The translations under genes were made by a program, and so were the position numbers. DNA of 64,000 bases from Shouchella miscanthi (GTDB lineage: Bacteria > Bacillota > Bacilli > Bacillales > Bacillaceae_D), in assembly GCF_007725405.1 (NCBI RefSeq), contig NZ_CP042163.1:1984001-2048000 (forward strand), read 5' to 3'. Under the pieces are notes generated by a model. The model saw only the letters and a list, made by a program, of their open reading frames with translations, was not told where the DNA came from and did not search any database. The first letter of the stretch is position 1, and the number at the start of each line of letters is the position of its first letter. Positions 43,688-52,382 of this stretch are shown in pieces.

Positions 43688-44080
43688 TATTCTGCGCCTT
43701 GACTGTTGTTGCTTTTAGCATTTTTTTAGAAAAGTCTTCTTCTTTATAATGAATGAGAACATTGGCACCTAATGAACGGCATAATACGAACTTTTCCTGA
43801 GAGCCAGCAGTAACAATAACAGATGCGCCTCGCAACCTTTTTTCTAGCTAAATGGCGACGGTACGACAACACGCGCACTGACGCGATTGATGACCGTCTC
43901 TTGGTGTTTGAATTTACATGAAAAAATAAAGTTTGATAAGCGGTGAGAAAGACTTTTGTACTAGTAGCAGCTTGTTGAAAGGAAAGGGTCTTAGGAATTT
44001 GTTTGATGGCATAACCACCTCCGTTAACAAGCCCATGATAGAGTCGCCTTCCTTATATTTACTTTCTTCAAGCGTCATTA
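43688..44080 (-). pseudogene. Broken zinc-less quinone oxidoreductase gene
   Basis: Read on the minus strand, pieces of a NADPH:quinone reductase appear in separate frames: EESKYKEGDSIMGL, then after a shift VNGGGYA-IKQIPKTLSFQQAA...KVFLTAYQTLFF, then a scrambled part, and finally GASVIVTAGSQEKFVLCRSLGANVLIHYKEEDFSKKMLK. The expected Rossmann-core (LIHAGASGVG) is destroyed, and the N-terminal third and the end are missing. It partly overlaps the end of the TetR gene. It is a decayed gene rather than a functional one. Confidence 0.88.
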
Positions 44081-44746
44081 CTTAATCGTTTCAAAAAGGT
44101 GAGCGTGATAAACAATATTTCGAATAGAAACCATTGTTTCTCGTTTCGCCTCTTTTGATGTTAAGGACGTTTGGTGATTTAAAATACTTGTAAGCATGCC
44201 TTGCCAAATAAGTGTGGTCATCGTGCTGATCGTTTTCACTTTTGAGTGTGAAATCTCTCCTTTATCGGCAGCTGCCTTTAATAGAGATTCACCTCTAATG
44301 GCAACGTTTCTTTCATATAAAGCAGGCTTTAAGGTGTCGGGAAACTCGACAATATCAGCTTCGTACAGGTCATAATACTGTTTAAACAGATCTTCAGGCT
44401 CTTTGCTAATATTCATCAAAAAGATGGTGTGAAAGAGTCTGGGATCTTGATAAGAGAATTCACAAAAGCATTCCCAACCGTTTAGATATTGTTCAATGAT
44501 CGACTTATTTTCTTCTATTGTATTAATAAAAGCTGATGTATAGGGCTTTAAAAATCGCATGGATGCAAAAAAGGTTAAGTGGCTTAACTCAGAAAAATAA
44601 TTATAAATCGTCGCGCTATTGTAACCTGCTTTATCGGCAATTTTTCGAATTGTAATGTGATCGTAACCCTCTTCTTCAATAATAGCAGCAGTTGCTTCAA
44701 TAAAATATTGCCACATCCGTCGCCGCTTTACGTCTTTTTTATTCAC
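44078..44746 (-). CDS. TetR-family transcriptional regulator
   Basis: The 222-aa protein has a TetR HTH (residues 10-55: WQYFIEATAAIIEEEGYDHITIRKIADKAGYNSATIYNYFSELSHL). The C-terminal ligand domain is atypical in length but helical throughout. It is divergent from a BCCT transporter gene, and three operator-like palindromes lie in the shared 190-bp promoter region. It probably represses both directions until a substrate of the transporter/hydrolase appears. The stop overlaps a pseudogene on the same strand. Confidence 0.93.
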   Translation of the reverse strand: MNKKDVKRRRMWQYFIEATAAIIEEEGYDHITIRKIADKAGYNSATIYNYFSELSHLTFFASMRFLKPYTSAFINTIEENKSIIEQYLNGWECFCEFSYQDPRLFHTIFLMNISKEPEDLFKQYYDLYEADIVEFPDTLKPALYERNVAIRGESLLKAAADKGEISHSKVKTISTMTTLIWQGMLTSILNHQTSLTSKEAKRETMVSIRNIVYHAHLFETIK

Positions 44747-44835
44747 ATCAAAAACTCCTTATTAAAATGACCTATCTTTTATTTTAAGCGATATCGCTCT
44801 TATTTGTCAGTTGACCAAGTTTCGACAAAAATATA

Positions 44836-44881
44836 TAATCATGATTATTAAGTAATCGTGATTATTTTATAATCATGTTTA
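44836..44881. promoter_or_regulatory. Three phased palindromic operators in front of the BCCT gene
   Basis: TAATCATGATTA (44836-44847, perfect palindrome), TAATCGTGATTA (44853-44864) and TAATCATGTTTA (44870-44881) follow one another with exactly 17 bp between starts. They lie between the divergent TetR and BCCT genes and are the natural TetR-binding sites. Confidence 0.75.
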
Positions 44882-44936
44882 TTATTTTGCAAGAACGTTT
44901 CTCTATGAGTCAAAATTTTATTAAGAGGGTGTTCAA

Positions 44937-46442
44937 ATGAATCGAGCTAAGATTGATCCTTTAATTTTTTGGTCATCTATTGTTGTCATTCTTATTGCTT
45001 CATTGCTTCTTGTGTTAAATCAAGATGTAGCAGAGCCTTTTTTAAACGATGTGATGAATGGCATAACCACTCGAATGGATTGGGTATTTCAGTTCGTTAC
45101 GTTTGGGTTGTTTATTGTATTAGGTTGGCTAGCGTTTGGGCCATACGGACGTGTCCGTTTAGGAGAAGGAAAGCCAGAATTTTCAACCTTTAGTTGGGGC
45201 GCAATGCTTTTCTGTGCTGGAATGGGAACAAGTATTATGTTTTGGTCTATTCTAGAACCGCTCTATTATTACACTGGTCCTCCTTTTGGTCTTTCACCTG
45301 AAAGTACAGATGCAGCTGATTGGGCAGTTACATATGGGCTGTTTCATTGGGGGCTATCCGCCTGGGCGCTTTACGCTCTTCCTACTGTAGCGATTGCGTA
45401 TTCTTTTTATGTCTCTAAACGACCATCACTTAAAATTAGCACAGCACTTGAAGGCGTGCTCGGGAAACATGCGCATGGTTTGCTTGGTAAAATAATAGAT
45501 ATTCTTGTAATTTGGAGTCTTGTAGGAGGACTAGGAACGTCACTAGGCTTAGGAGTTCCGATGGTCTCAGCTGTAATTGGTGATTTAATTGGAGTGGAGC
45601 AATCTCTTGGGCTAAGTATTATCATTATTCTATTTTGGACAATCATTTTCAGTGCGAGTGCGTATTCAGGTCTTTATAAAGGTATTCGTAAATTAAGCGA
45701 TATCAATGTGTATTTAGCTTTAGCTCTTGCCGCTTTTGTGTTAATTACTGGACCAACCTTATTTATTTTATCCAACTTCACAAATAGTCTTGGATTAATG
45801 CTACAAAACTTTGTATACATGAGCTTTTACACTGATCCAAATGCAAACAGCGGCTTCCCGCAAACATGGACCGTGTTTTACTGGGCGTGGTTTGCTGCGA
45901 CTGCTCCATTTATTGGCTTGTTTGTAGCTCGTATTTCACGAGGGCGCTCCATTCGTCAATTGGTCTTATCTATATTATTATGGGGAACCGTTGGAAGCTG
46001 GCTCTATTTTGCTGTATTCGGTGGTTATGCCATTCATCTTGAAACAAATCAACTTCTTTCGCTTACGGACATTTTAGCAAACGAAGGAGAACAAGCGGTT
46101 ATCGTTGAAATGCTTCGCTCTCTACCAATCAGTACGATTGTCATGACTTTTTTTGTTGTTTTGGCATTTATCTTTTTAGCAACGTCTCTTGATTCGGCAA
46201 GCTATGTGTTAGCATCCATCGCAACAAAAGAGTTAAAAGACGAACAAGAACCGGCTAGATGGCATCGTGTCATTTGGGGCGTTATTCTTTCTTTACTTGC
46301 CATTTCATTAATTAGTGTTGGTGCGCTACGGGTTGTGCAAACATCCGCAGTCATTGTAGCGGTTCCTGTTGTTGTGTTATATGGCTTATTTACGGTTTCA
46401 CTTGTTCGCTCATTAAAAAAAGATTTTCCTAAAGGAGGCTAA
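44937..46442 (+). CDS. BCCT-family transporter
   Basis: The 501-aa protein has twelve membrane helices in the BCCT layout; GAMLFCAGMGTSIMFWSILEPLYYY (helix 3) and WTVFYWAWFAATAPFIGLFVARISRGRSIRQL (helix 8) are family hallmarks. In BetP-type members helix 8 carries the aromatic box (W-W-x-x-W); here it reads W-F-A-A-T, with two of the three tryptophans replaced, so the substrate may not be betaine. The last tail (KKDFPKGG) is short, unlike osmosensing BetP with its long charged domain. A GAGGG ribosome site lies 7 bp before ATG. Co-transcribed with the hydrolase 2 bp downstream. Confidence 0.92.
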   Translation: MNRAKIDPLIFWSSIVVILIASLLLVLNQDVAEPFLNDVMNGITTRMDWVFQFVTFGLFIVLGWLAFGPYGRVRLGEGKPEFSTFSWGAMLFCAGMGTSIMFWSILEPLYYYTGPPFGLSPESTDAADWAVTYGLFHWGLSAWALYALPTVAIAYSFYVSKRPSLKISTALEGVLGKHAHGLLGKIIDILVIWSLVGGLGTSLGLGVPMVSAVIGDLIGVEQSLGLSIIIILFWTIIFSASAYSGLYKGIRKLSDINVYLALALAAFVLITGPTLFILSNFTNSLGLMLQNFVYMSFYTDPNANSGFPQTWTVFYWAWFAATAPFIGLFVARISRGRSIRQLVLSILLWGTVGSWLYFAVFGGYAIHLETNQLLSLTDILANEGEQAVIVEMLRSLPISTIVMTFFVVLAFIFLATSLDSASYVLASIATKELKDEQEPARWHRVIWGVILSLLAISLISVGALRVVQTSAVIVAVPVVVLYGLFTVSLVRSLKKDFPKGG

Positions 46443-46444
46443 CG

Positions 46445-48499
46445 ATGGTTTTTAATGTTCGAGATTCAAAGCTTCATATTAAAGAAGATTACCCTTATGA
46501 CATTGAGGTAATGGAACACAGTTGGATACCCATGTCTGATGGAACCAAGCTAGCAGCAAAAATATGGCTTCCGAAAGGAGCTCAAAACCAACCGGTTCCT
46601 GCAGTGCTTGAATATTTACCTTATCGAAAAAATGACTTTACTGCTTTACGTGATTCCATTCGGCACCCATACTTTGCCGGTCATGGGTATGCAAGCATTC
46701 GTGTTGACATCCGTGGAACCGGTGATTCAGACGGGATTTTGCATGATGAATATTTGCCACAGGAACAAGAGGATGCGCTTGAGATTTTAGCGTGGCTAGA
46801 AGATCAACCGTGGTGTACTGGTGATGTAGGCATGATTGGTAAATCATGGGGTGGATTTAATGGCTTACAAGTGGCTAAACATCAGCCAAAACAGTTAAAA
46901 GCTGTTATTACGCTATGCTCGACGGATGATCGTTACGCGGATGATGTGCACTATATGGGAGGGAATATTTTAGCGTCAGACATGCTGTGGTGGTCGTCAA
47001 CAATGTTTGCTTATAACGCAAGGCCGCAAGATCCCGTTGTAGTCGGTGAATCATGGTACAAAAATTGGCTTGAGCGGTTAGAAAAAACACCCCCATATGT
47101 AGAGAAGTGGCTAACCCATCAACACCGAGATGACTATTGGAAACAAGGGTCTGTCAATGAAGATTATGAAGCAATGACTGTTCCAGTATTTGCTGTCGGT
47201 GGCTGGGCTGACGGTTATACGAATGCGATCTTTAGAATGCTAGAACATTTCTCGGGTCCGAAAAAAGGGTTAATTGGGCCGTGGGTACATGAATATCCTG
47301 AAGTGGCAATTCCAGGTCCAGCAGTTGGTTTTTTACAAGAATGTGTACGCTGGTGGGATCACTGGTTAAAAGGGATAAATACAGGCATAATGGATGAACC
47401 AATGCTAACCGCTTGGCAACAAGAAAGCATCAAGCCTGCCGTTCATTATGAAGAACGTCCAGGTAAGTGGATTTTTGAGGACTCTTGGAAAGATGCAGAA
47501 AGACAGCAGCAAACCTTTTCATTAACAAGCGCTGGCAAGCTGACGCTTGAAAGAGCAGAGGATGCGACTATTTCTTTAGCAAGTGTTCAACAGCATGGCT
47601 TATACAGTGGCGTTTGGTGTCCATTCGGGCAAGAAGGGGATATGCCGTCAGATCAGCGAATGGAAAAAGGTTTAAGTACAACGTTTACGACAGAACCACT
47701 TGACGACGCGCTTCATTTACTTGGTCTGCCGAAAGTGACTATTCAGTTCAAAAGTAATAAAGCGGATGCGCTCATTGCCGCAAGACTATGTGATGTTGCC
47801 CCTGATGGCGCAGAGACCATGATTAGCTTTGGCATGTTAAATTTGAACCATTTACATGGTCATGCGTTTCCAGAAGCGCTTGAGCTAGGACAAGAATACA
47901 CGGCAACCATTCAGCTCAATGCAGTCGGTATTCGTATTCCGAAAGGTCATCGCTTGCAGCTTGCTTTATCGCCAACGTACTGGCCCCATGCATGGCCATC
48001 GAAAGAAGAAGCAACTATTGAAATTGTGACTGGCACAAGTACGGTGCTCCAATTGCCGGTTCGCGATGATGGCGCACATGCACAAGATGGGGAATGGCCG
48101 TTTGAAAAGCCAGAAGCTGCTCCAGTGATGGGAAGAGAAATTTTAAGAAAAGAATCTAGATACCGTCACATCAACTATGATCTTCTAAGCGAACGTTGGG
48201 TGCTAGACGACTTCTCGGATGAAGGCAAACGGAAGCTACCTGCAAATGGACTAGAATATGGTAGTACGAATCGTAACGTTTACACGATACGTGAAGGCGA
48301 TCCGCTTTCTGCAGAAGCCCACTGTACATGGGAACTCACCCTTGGACGAGGTGATTGGCAAACAGAAGTTCATACAGACAGTAAAATGACCGCTGACAAA
48401 ACCAATTTCTATTTAGAAAACACTTTAAAAGCATACTTGCGCGATGAGTTAGTCTTCGAGAAAACGTGGGAAAAGATGATTCCGCGTGATTTTCAATAA
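46445..48499 (+). CDS. CocE/NonD-type hydrolase (S15/X-Pro dipeptidyl-peptidase family)
   Basis: The 684-aa enzyme has an alpha/beta hydrolase core with nucleophile S134 in the motif G-K-S-W-G-G, an RGTGDSDG oxyanion-side motif at 90-97 and His in GPWVHEYPE; the C-terminal PepX_C beta-jelly roll begins around residue 360. Members act on esters or amides such as cocaine, glutaryl compounds or proline dipeptides. No signal peptide, so cytosolic. Its start 2 bp after the BCCT gene with GGAGG means both are translated together; its substrate is probably what the transporter brings in. Confidence 0.93.
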   Translation: MVFNVRDSKLHIKEDYPYDIEVMEHSWIPMSDGTKLAAKIWLPKGAQNQPVPAVLEYLPYRKNDFTALRDSIRHPYFAGHGYASIRVDIRGTGDSDGILHDEYLPQEQEDALEILAWLEDQPWCTGDVGMIGKSWGGFNGLQVAKHQPKQLKAVITLCSTDDRYADDVHYMGGNILASDMLWWSSTMFAYNARPQDPVVVGESWYKNWLERLEKTPPYVEKWLTHQHRDDYWKQGSVNEDYEAMTVPVFAVGGWADGYTNAIFRMLEHFSGPKKGLIGPWVHEYPEVAIPGPAVGFLQECVRWWDHWLKGINTGIMDEPMLTAWQQESIKPAVHYEERPGKWIFEDSWKDAERQQQTFSLTSAGKLTLERAEDATISLASVQQHGLYSGVWCPFGQEGDMPSDQRMEKGLSTTFTTEPLDDALHLLGLPKVTIQFKSNKADALIAARLCDVAPDGAETMISFGMLNLNHLHGHAFPEALELGQEYTATIQLNAVGIRIPKGHRLQLALSPTYWPHAWPSKEEATIEIVTGTSTVLQLPVRDDGAHAQDGEWPFEKPEAAPVMGREILRKESRYRHINYDLLSERWVLDDFSDEGKRKLPANGLEYGSTNRNVYTIREGDPLSAEAHCTWELTLGRGDWQTEVHTDSKMTADKTNFYLENTLKAYLRDELVFEKTWEKMIPRDFQ

Positions 48500-48509
48500 T
48501 AGTGTGCAT

Positions 48510-48542
48510 AACCCTTCCTAGATTGCAGGAGGGGTTAATTTA
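48510..48542 (+). terminator. Weak terminator after the CocE-like gene
   Basis: AACCCTTCCT pairs with AGGAGGGGTT (one G-T pair), loop 7 nt; the following T-run is poor (AATTTAC). Confidence 0.5.
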
Positions 48543-48745
48543 CCCATTCATTTATAAAATAGAAAGAAAAGAGTGCGTTGCGTTTAAAAGCACGAAAACG
48601 AAACACTTTTATCTGTCTTTTCAATTAACTTTTTACTTTTGACTGAATCCTATGCTAGGATAAACGTAGCTTCTCTCGTAGAGGCTTTTTCTTTTTTAGT
48701 CAATGAAATGGCTACCATAGAAACTAACTAAAATGAGGGACAACG
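48543..48745 (+). other. Leader before the M20 hydrolase gene, with a hairpin
   Basis: About 200 bases hold a candidate promoter (TTGACT near 48637 with a GATAAA about 14 bp on, spacer too short) and a hairpin AGCTTCT/AGAGGCT at 48668-48684 followed by TTTTTCTTTTTT. The hairpin with its T-run lies between promoter-like sequence and gene, so it could be an attenuator or the true terminator of the upstream operon. Confidence 0.4.
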
Positions 48746-49993
48746 ATGAATCAAGCTATCGATCATTTAGAAACAATCAATCGATTTACATCAACAGCTA
48801 ATGAAAAAGAGGGGATTACACGACTAGCTTATAGCCTAGAGGAAAAAGAGGCGAAGCAATGGTTAATGGATTCTTGTGAGCAATTAGGTTTAACAGTACG
48901 AGAAGATGAAGCTGGAAACATGATTGCGAGACGAGAAGGAAAAGACGCAAATCTTCCGGCAGTAGCGTTTGGCTCTCATCTTGATACAGTCTATCAAGCA
49001 GGACAATACGATGGTGCATTAGGTGTCATCGCTGGATTAGATGTATTAAGACAATTAAATGAAGAAGGAATTAACACCGATCATCCTCTTGAATTAATCG
49101 CGTTCACATGTGAAGAATCAGCGCGATTTGGTGTGTCTACTGTAGGAAGTAAAGCGATGGCTCAACAAGTCGATAGAGTAGCATGTCAATCCCTCGTGGA
49201 TAAAGATGGAACGACCTTTACAGATGCGCTAGCAAGTGTCGATTTATCGGTGGATGACATAGAGCGTGCAGAAAGGCAGCCAGATGAATTAAAAGCATTT
49301 GTCGAACTACATATTGAGCAAGCAAAGCAACTCGAAAGACAAGAGAAAACGATAGGAGTCGTAACGGGTATTGCTGCGCCTCATCGACTTTTTCTTGTTG
49401 TGAAAGGAGAAACCTCTCATTCTGGCACGACGGCTATGGAAGACCGTCATGATGCTTTACTCGCCGCTGCGGAGTTGAGTTTAGAATTAGAACATCAATC
49501 GATTATGGAAAAAGATTGGAATACGTTTGCTACGGTAGGTACACTTCACGTGGTTAATGGTGCCATGAATACTGTACCTGGAAGAGTCGAGTTGAAAATC
49601 GATATTCGCAGTCAATATGTTCATTCACGAAATCGTATCATCACAAAGTTAAAACAAAAAATAAGCGATGTCCAAAAACAAAGAGGTGTGGTCATTGATA
49701 TTGAACATGAAGAAAAAACACAACCTGTACAAATGAATGCGCGCATTCGTAGCCTAATTACGACGATTTGTAAAGAAAAGAATATACCACATATGGCGTT
49801 ACCTAGTGGAGCTGGTCATGATTCAATGAATATGGCAAGGCGTTGGCCAACGGCAATGGTTTTTGTTCCTTCGGTAGATGGGGTGAGTCATCATCCGTCT
49901 GAATATACAAAAGAAGAGGATTGTTTAGTTGGAATAGAAGTGCTAAAAGAGACGGTTATACAACTTGCAAATAAAGATGTTTTACTAAGTTAG
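48746..49993 (+). CDS. M20-family Zn-dependent amidohydrolase (carbamoylase/allantoate amidohydrolase type)
   Basis: The 415-aa enzyme carries the binuclear-zinc ligands of the M20/AllC-type family: H78 and D80 in GSHLDTV, D89 in YDGALG, E123-E124 in TCEESARFG, H193 region (ELHIEQ) and the final H in GVSHHPSE. It resembles N-carbamoyl-L-amino-acid or allantoate amidohydrolases and would release an amine or ammonia in the cytosol. An atypical GAGGGAC upstream of ATG 48746. It may belong with the BCCT/CocE genes functionally but has its own hairpin in front. Confidence 0.93.
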   Translation: MNQAIDHLETINRFTSTANEKEGITRLAYSLEEKEAKQWLMDSCEQLGLTVREDEAGNMIARREGKDANLPAVAFGSHLDTVYQAGQYDGALGVIAGLDVLRQLNEEGINTDHPLELIAFTCEESARFGVSTVGSKAMAQQVDRVACQSLVDKDGTTFTDALASVDLSVDDIERAERQPDELKAFVELHIEQAKQLERQEKTIGVVTGIAAPHRLFLVVKGETSHSGTTAMEDRHDALLAAAELSLELEHQSIMEKDWNTFATVGTLHVVNGAMNTVPGRVELKIDIRSQYVHSRNRIITKLKQKISDVQKQRGVVIDIEHEEKTQPVQMNARIRSLITTICKEKNIPHMALPSGAGHDSMNMARRWPTAMVFVPSVDGVSHHPSEYTKEEDCLVGIEVLKETVIQLANKDVLLS

Positions 49994-50042
49994 TGGAATT
50001 TTTTTATATAGAAACGATTTCTTTAACTGCACGTAATAGAGG

Positions 50043-50075
50043 AACCGCAAATCTTAAATGGATTTGTGGTTTTTT
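50043..50075 (+). terminator. Terminator after the M20 hydrolase gene
   Basis: AACCGCAAATC pairs with GATTTGTGGTT (one G-T pair), loop TTAAATG, followed by TTTT. Confidence 0.85.
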
Positions 50076-50190
50076 AGCATTGTGCCACTAAGTCACGCTT
50101 ATAAATAATGGATATATTTTAGTGATTTTAGGATTTCAGCTTTGCTGTTCTTGCGATAGGATAGAGCTAGAAACAAGAGGAGGGGTTATT

Positions 50191-51216
50191 GTGAAAGCGC
50201 TTAAATTAATTGGTTTTTCTCTATGCGCCGTAGTGGCTTTAACGGCTTGTGGTGAATCAAGCTCAGGCTCAGGTGAAGGGGAACTCGTTATTTATACAAC
50301 AAGAAGTGAAAACTTAAATGAAGCGGTTATTCCGAAATTTGAAGAAGAAACGGGCATTAAGGTACAAACCATTTCAGCAGGAACAGGAGAGGTGGTTACT
50401 CGAGTAGAGTCAGAGCGTAATAATCCACAAGGGGATATATTATGGGCAGCTGATGTCACCATGCTTCATGACAAAACGGATTTATTTGAGGAGTATGTAT
50501 CTCCTGAAGATGAGTTTATGATGGAAGGATTCAAAAATACAACAGGCTTTTTCTCGCCAGCTTTTTCAGATCCAACTGTCTTTATTGTGAACACGGACTT
50601 AGTTGGTGATGTTGAAATTGACAGTTTCCAAGACTTATTAAACCCAGCATTGAAGGGGCGGATTGCGTTTGGCGATCCTGTTAATTCAAGCTCTGCTTTC
50701 CAATCGTTAGTAGCGATGCTTTATGCGGCAGGTGATGGCGATCCCTTAGCTGATGAGGCTTGGACATTTGTAGAAGCGTTTCTTGAAAATCTAGATGGAA
50801 AAGTCCAAGGAAGTTCAGGACAAGTGCATAGAGGGGTAGCAGACGGAGAATATACAGTGGGACTAACATGGGAAGATCCAGTTATTCATTATATTCAAAG
50901 TGGTGCACCTGTTGAAGTTGTTTTCCCAACTGAAGGTGTAGTGTATCCAGGTCAATCTGTTCAAATCATAAAGGGAACCGATAATTTAGAAGGTGCGAAG
51001 AAGTTCATTGACTATGTCTTATCTGAAGAAGTGCAAAGTCGTACAGGCATGGAGCTAACGGTTCGTCCTTTACGTGAAGGTGTTGAAGTTGCCGATTACA
51101 TGACGCCTCAAGATGAAATTCATCTATTTGAAGAATACGATGAAGATTATATTATCGAGCATACAGATGAAATCACGGCACGCTATGTAGATGTGCTTGA
51201 ACAATCAATGAATTAA
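50191..51216 (+). CDS. ABC transporter binding lipoprotein, ferric/sugar-phosphate/phosphonate class
   Basis: The 341-aa precursor has a lipobox L-T-A-C near residue 18 and an SBP family 1/FbpA-like fold: ELVIYTTRSENLNEAVIPKFEEETGIKVQTISAGTGEVVTRVESERNNPQGDILWAADV is the entry region. Ferric-ion binders of this class use an adjacent Tyr-Tyr pair late in the chain; none is seen here, so a non-iron ligand such as a sugar phosphate or phosphonate is more plausible. GTG 50191 has GAGGAGGGG upstream; a longer frame from 50122 is rejected. An intra-operon hairpin follows. Confidence 0.88.
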   Translation: MKALKLIGFSLCAVVALTACGESSSGSGEGELVIYTTRSENLNEAVIPKFEEETGIKVQTISAGTGEVVTRVESERNNPQGDILWAADVTMLHDKTDLFEEYVSPEDEFMMEGFKNTTGFFSPAFSDPTVFIVNTDLVGDVEIDSFQDLLNPALKGRIAFGDPVNSSSAFQSLVAMLYAAGDGDPLADEAWTFVEAFLENLDGKVQGSSGQVHRGVADGEYTVGLTWEDPVIHYIQSGAPVEVVFPTEGVVYPGQSVQIIKGTDNLEGAKKFIDYVLSEEVQSRTGMELTVRPLREGVEVADYMTPQDEIHLFEEYDEDYIIEHTDEITARYVDVLEQSMN

Positions 51217-51223
51217 GAAATAG

Positions 51224-51262
51224 GATATGCAGGGTACGGTTAGGCTCTGCATATCTCTTTTT
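51224..51262 (+). terminator. Intra-operon hairpin between binding protein and ATPase
   Basis: Stem GATATGCAG/CTGCATATC with a 14-nt loop and TCTTTTT; probably a partial terminator that raises the binding-protein share. Confidence 0.75.
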
Positions 51263-51287
51263 AATAGATATAAAGGGGGAACCATTC

Positions 51288-52382
51288 ATGAGTGTTGCCA
51301 TTCATATAGAAAACGTTGTCAAAAAATATGAGAATCAAACTGTGATTGATGGACTGTCATTAGAAATAAAAAAAGGAGAACTGTTTACTCTTCTTGGCCC
51401 TTCTGGTTGTGGAAAAACGACATTACTACGCATGATTATCGGCTTTAACTCCATTGAAGGAGGCGCAATAAAGCTAGATGATGAGGTCATTAATAACATC
51501 CCAGTGAACAAGAGAAAGATGGGAATGGTTTTTCAAAATTACGCTATTTTCCCACATATGACTGTTGCGGAAAACATTGCATTCGGGTTGAAAGCACAAC
51601 ATCAAGATAAATCATCTATGAAAAGCCGAATTGAAGAAATGATGAAAGTTGTTCGAATTGAAGAGCATCAGGCTAAAAAACCGGATAAGCTTTCTGGTGG
51701 ACAACAGCAACGAGTTGCGCTTGCCCGCGCTTTAGTTATTAATCCGAAGGTATTGTTAATGGATGAGCCTTTATCGAACCTGGATGCAAAATTAAGAGTG
51801 GAGATGCGAAATGCGATTAAAGACATTCAGCAAGAAGTCGGCATAACAACGGTTTATGTAACCCACGATCAAGAAGAGGCGTTAGCGATTTCTGATCGTA
51901 TTGCGGTAATGAATAAAGGTGTTATTCAACAAATCGATAAGCCGGAAACGATTTATTTACGCCCGCGTACCCTTTTCGTTGCTCAATTTATAGGCACGTC
52001 AAACGTCATCAAAGCAACTGTTGAAAAGGTCGGGGATGATAGCTACCTTGTATTCAATGAACAGTATAAAGAGAAGCTTACTACGTTAAGTGATGCTGCA
52101 AAAAATGGGCAGGAGGTATTGGTTTCCGTTCGCCCTCAAGAATTTGTTGTAACGTCTGATGTGAATACAATCGCTGGAACAGTCAATAAAACGATGTTCT
52201 TAGGAATTAACACACATTATTTTGTTACATTAACGACAGGAGAAACGGTAGAAGTTGTACAAAATATTGAAGATCATGCCATTATTCCAGAAGGAACAAC
52301 GGTACAAGTAAAGGTGAAACCAGCACTTATTAACGTGTTTGATTCTTCAACAGAAGAGACGCTAATAAAGGCAGGTGGCTGA
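51288..52382 (+). CDS. ABC transporter ATPase, FbpC/PotA-like
   Basis: The 364-aa ATPase has Walker A GPSGCGKTT, signature LSGGQQQR, Walker B LLMDEPLSNLDAKLR and a C-terminal TOBE-type domain (about residues 285-360: SVRPQEFVV, TVQVKVKPALINVF). This is the ATPase for the neighbouring fused permease. AAGGGGGA lies before the ATG. Its end overlaps the permease start by 8 bp. Confidence 0.95.
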   Translation: MSVAIHIENVVKKYENQTVIDGLSLEIKKGELFTLLGPSGCGKTTLLRMIIGFNSIEGGAIKLDDEVINNIPVNKRKMGMVFQNYAIFPHMTVAENIAFGLKAQHQDKSSMKSRIEEMMKVVRIEEHQAKKPDKLSGGQQQRVALARALVINPKVLLMDEPLSNLDAKLRVEMRNAIKDIQQEVGITTVYVTHDQEEALAISDRIAVMNKGVIQQIDKPETIYLRPRTLFVAQFIGTSNVIKATVEKVGDDSYLVFNEQYKEKLTTLSDAAKNGQEVLVSVRPQEFVVTSDVNTIAGTVNKTMFLGINTHYFVTLTTGETVEVVQNIEDHAIIPEGTTVQVKVKPALINVFDSSTEETLIKAGG

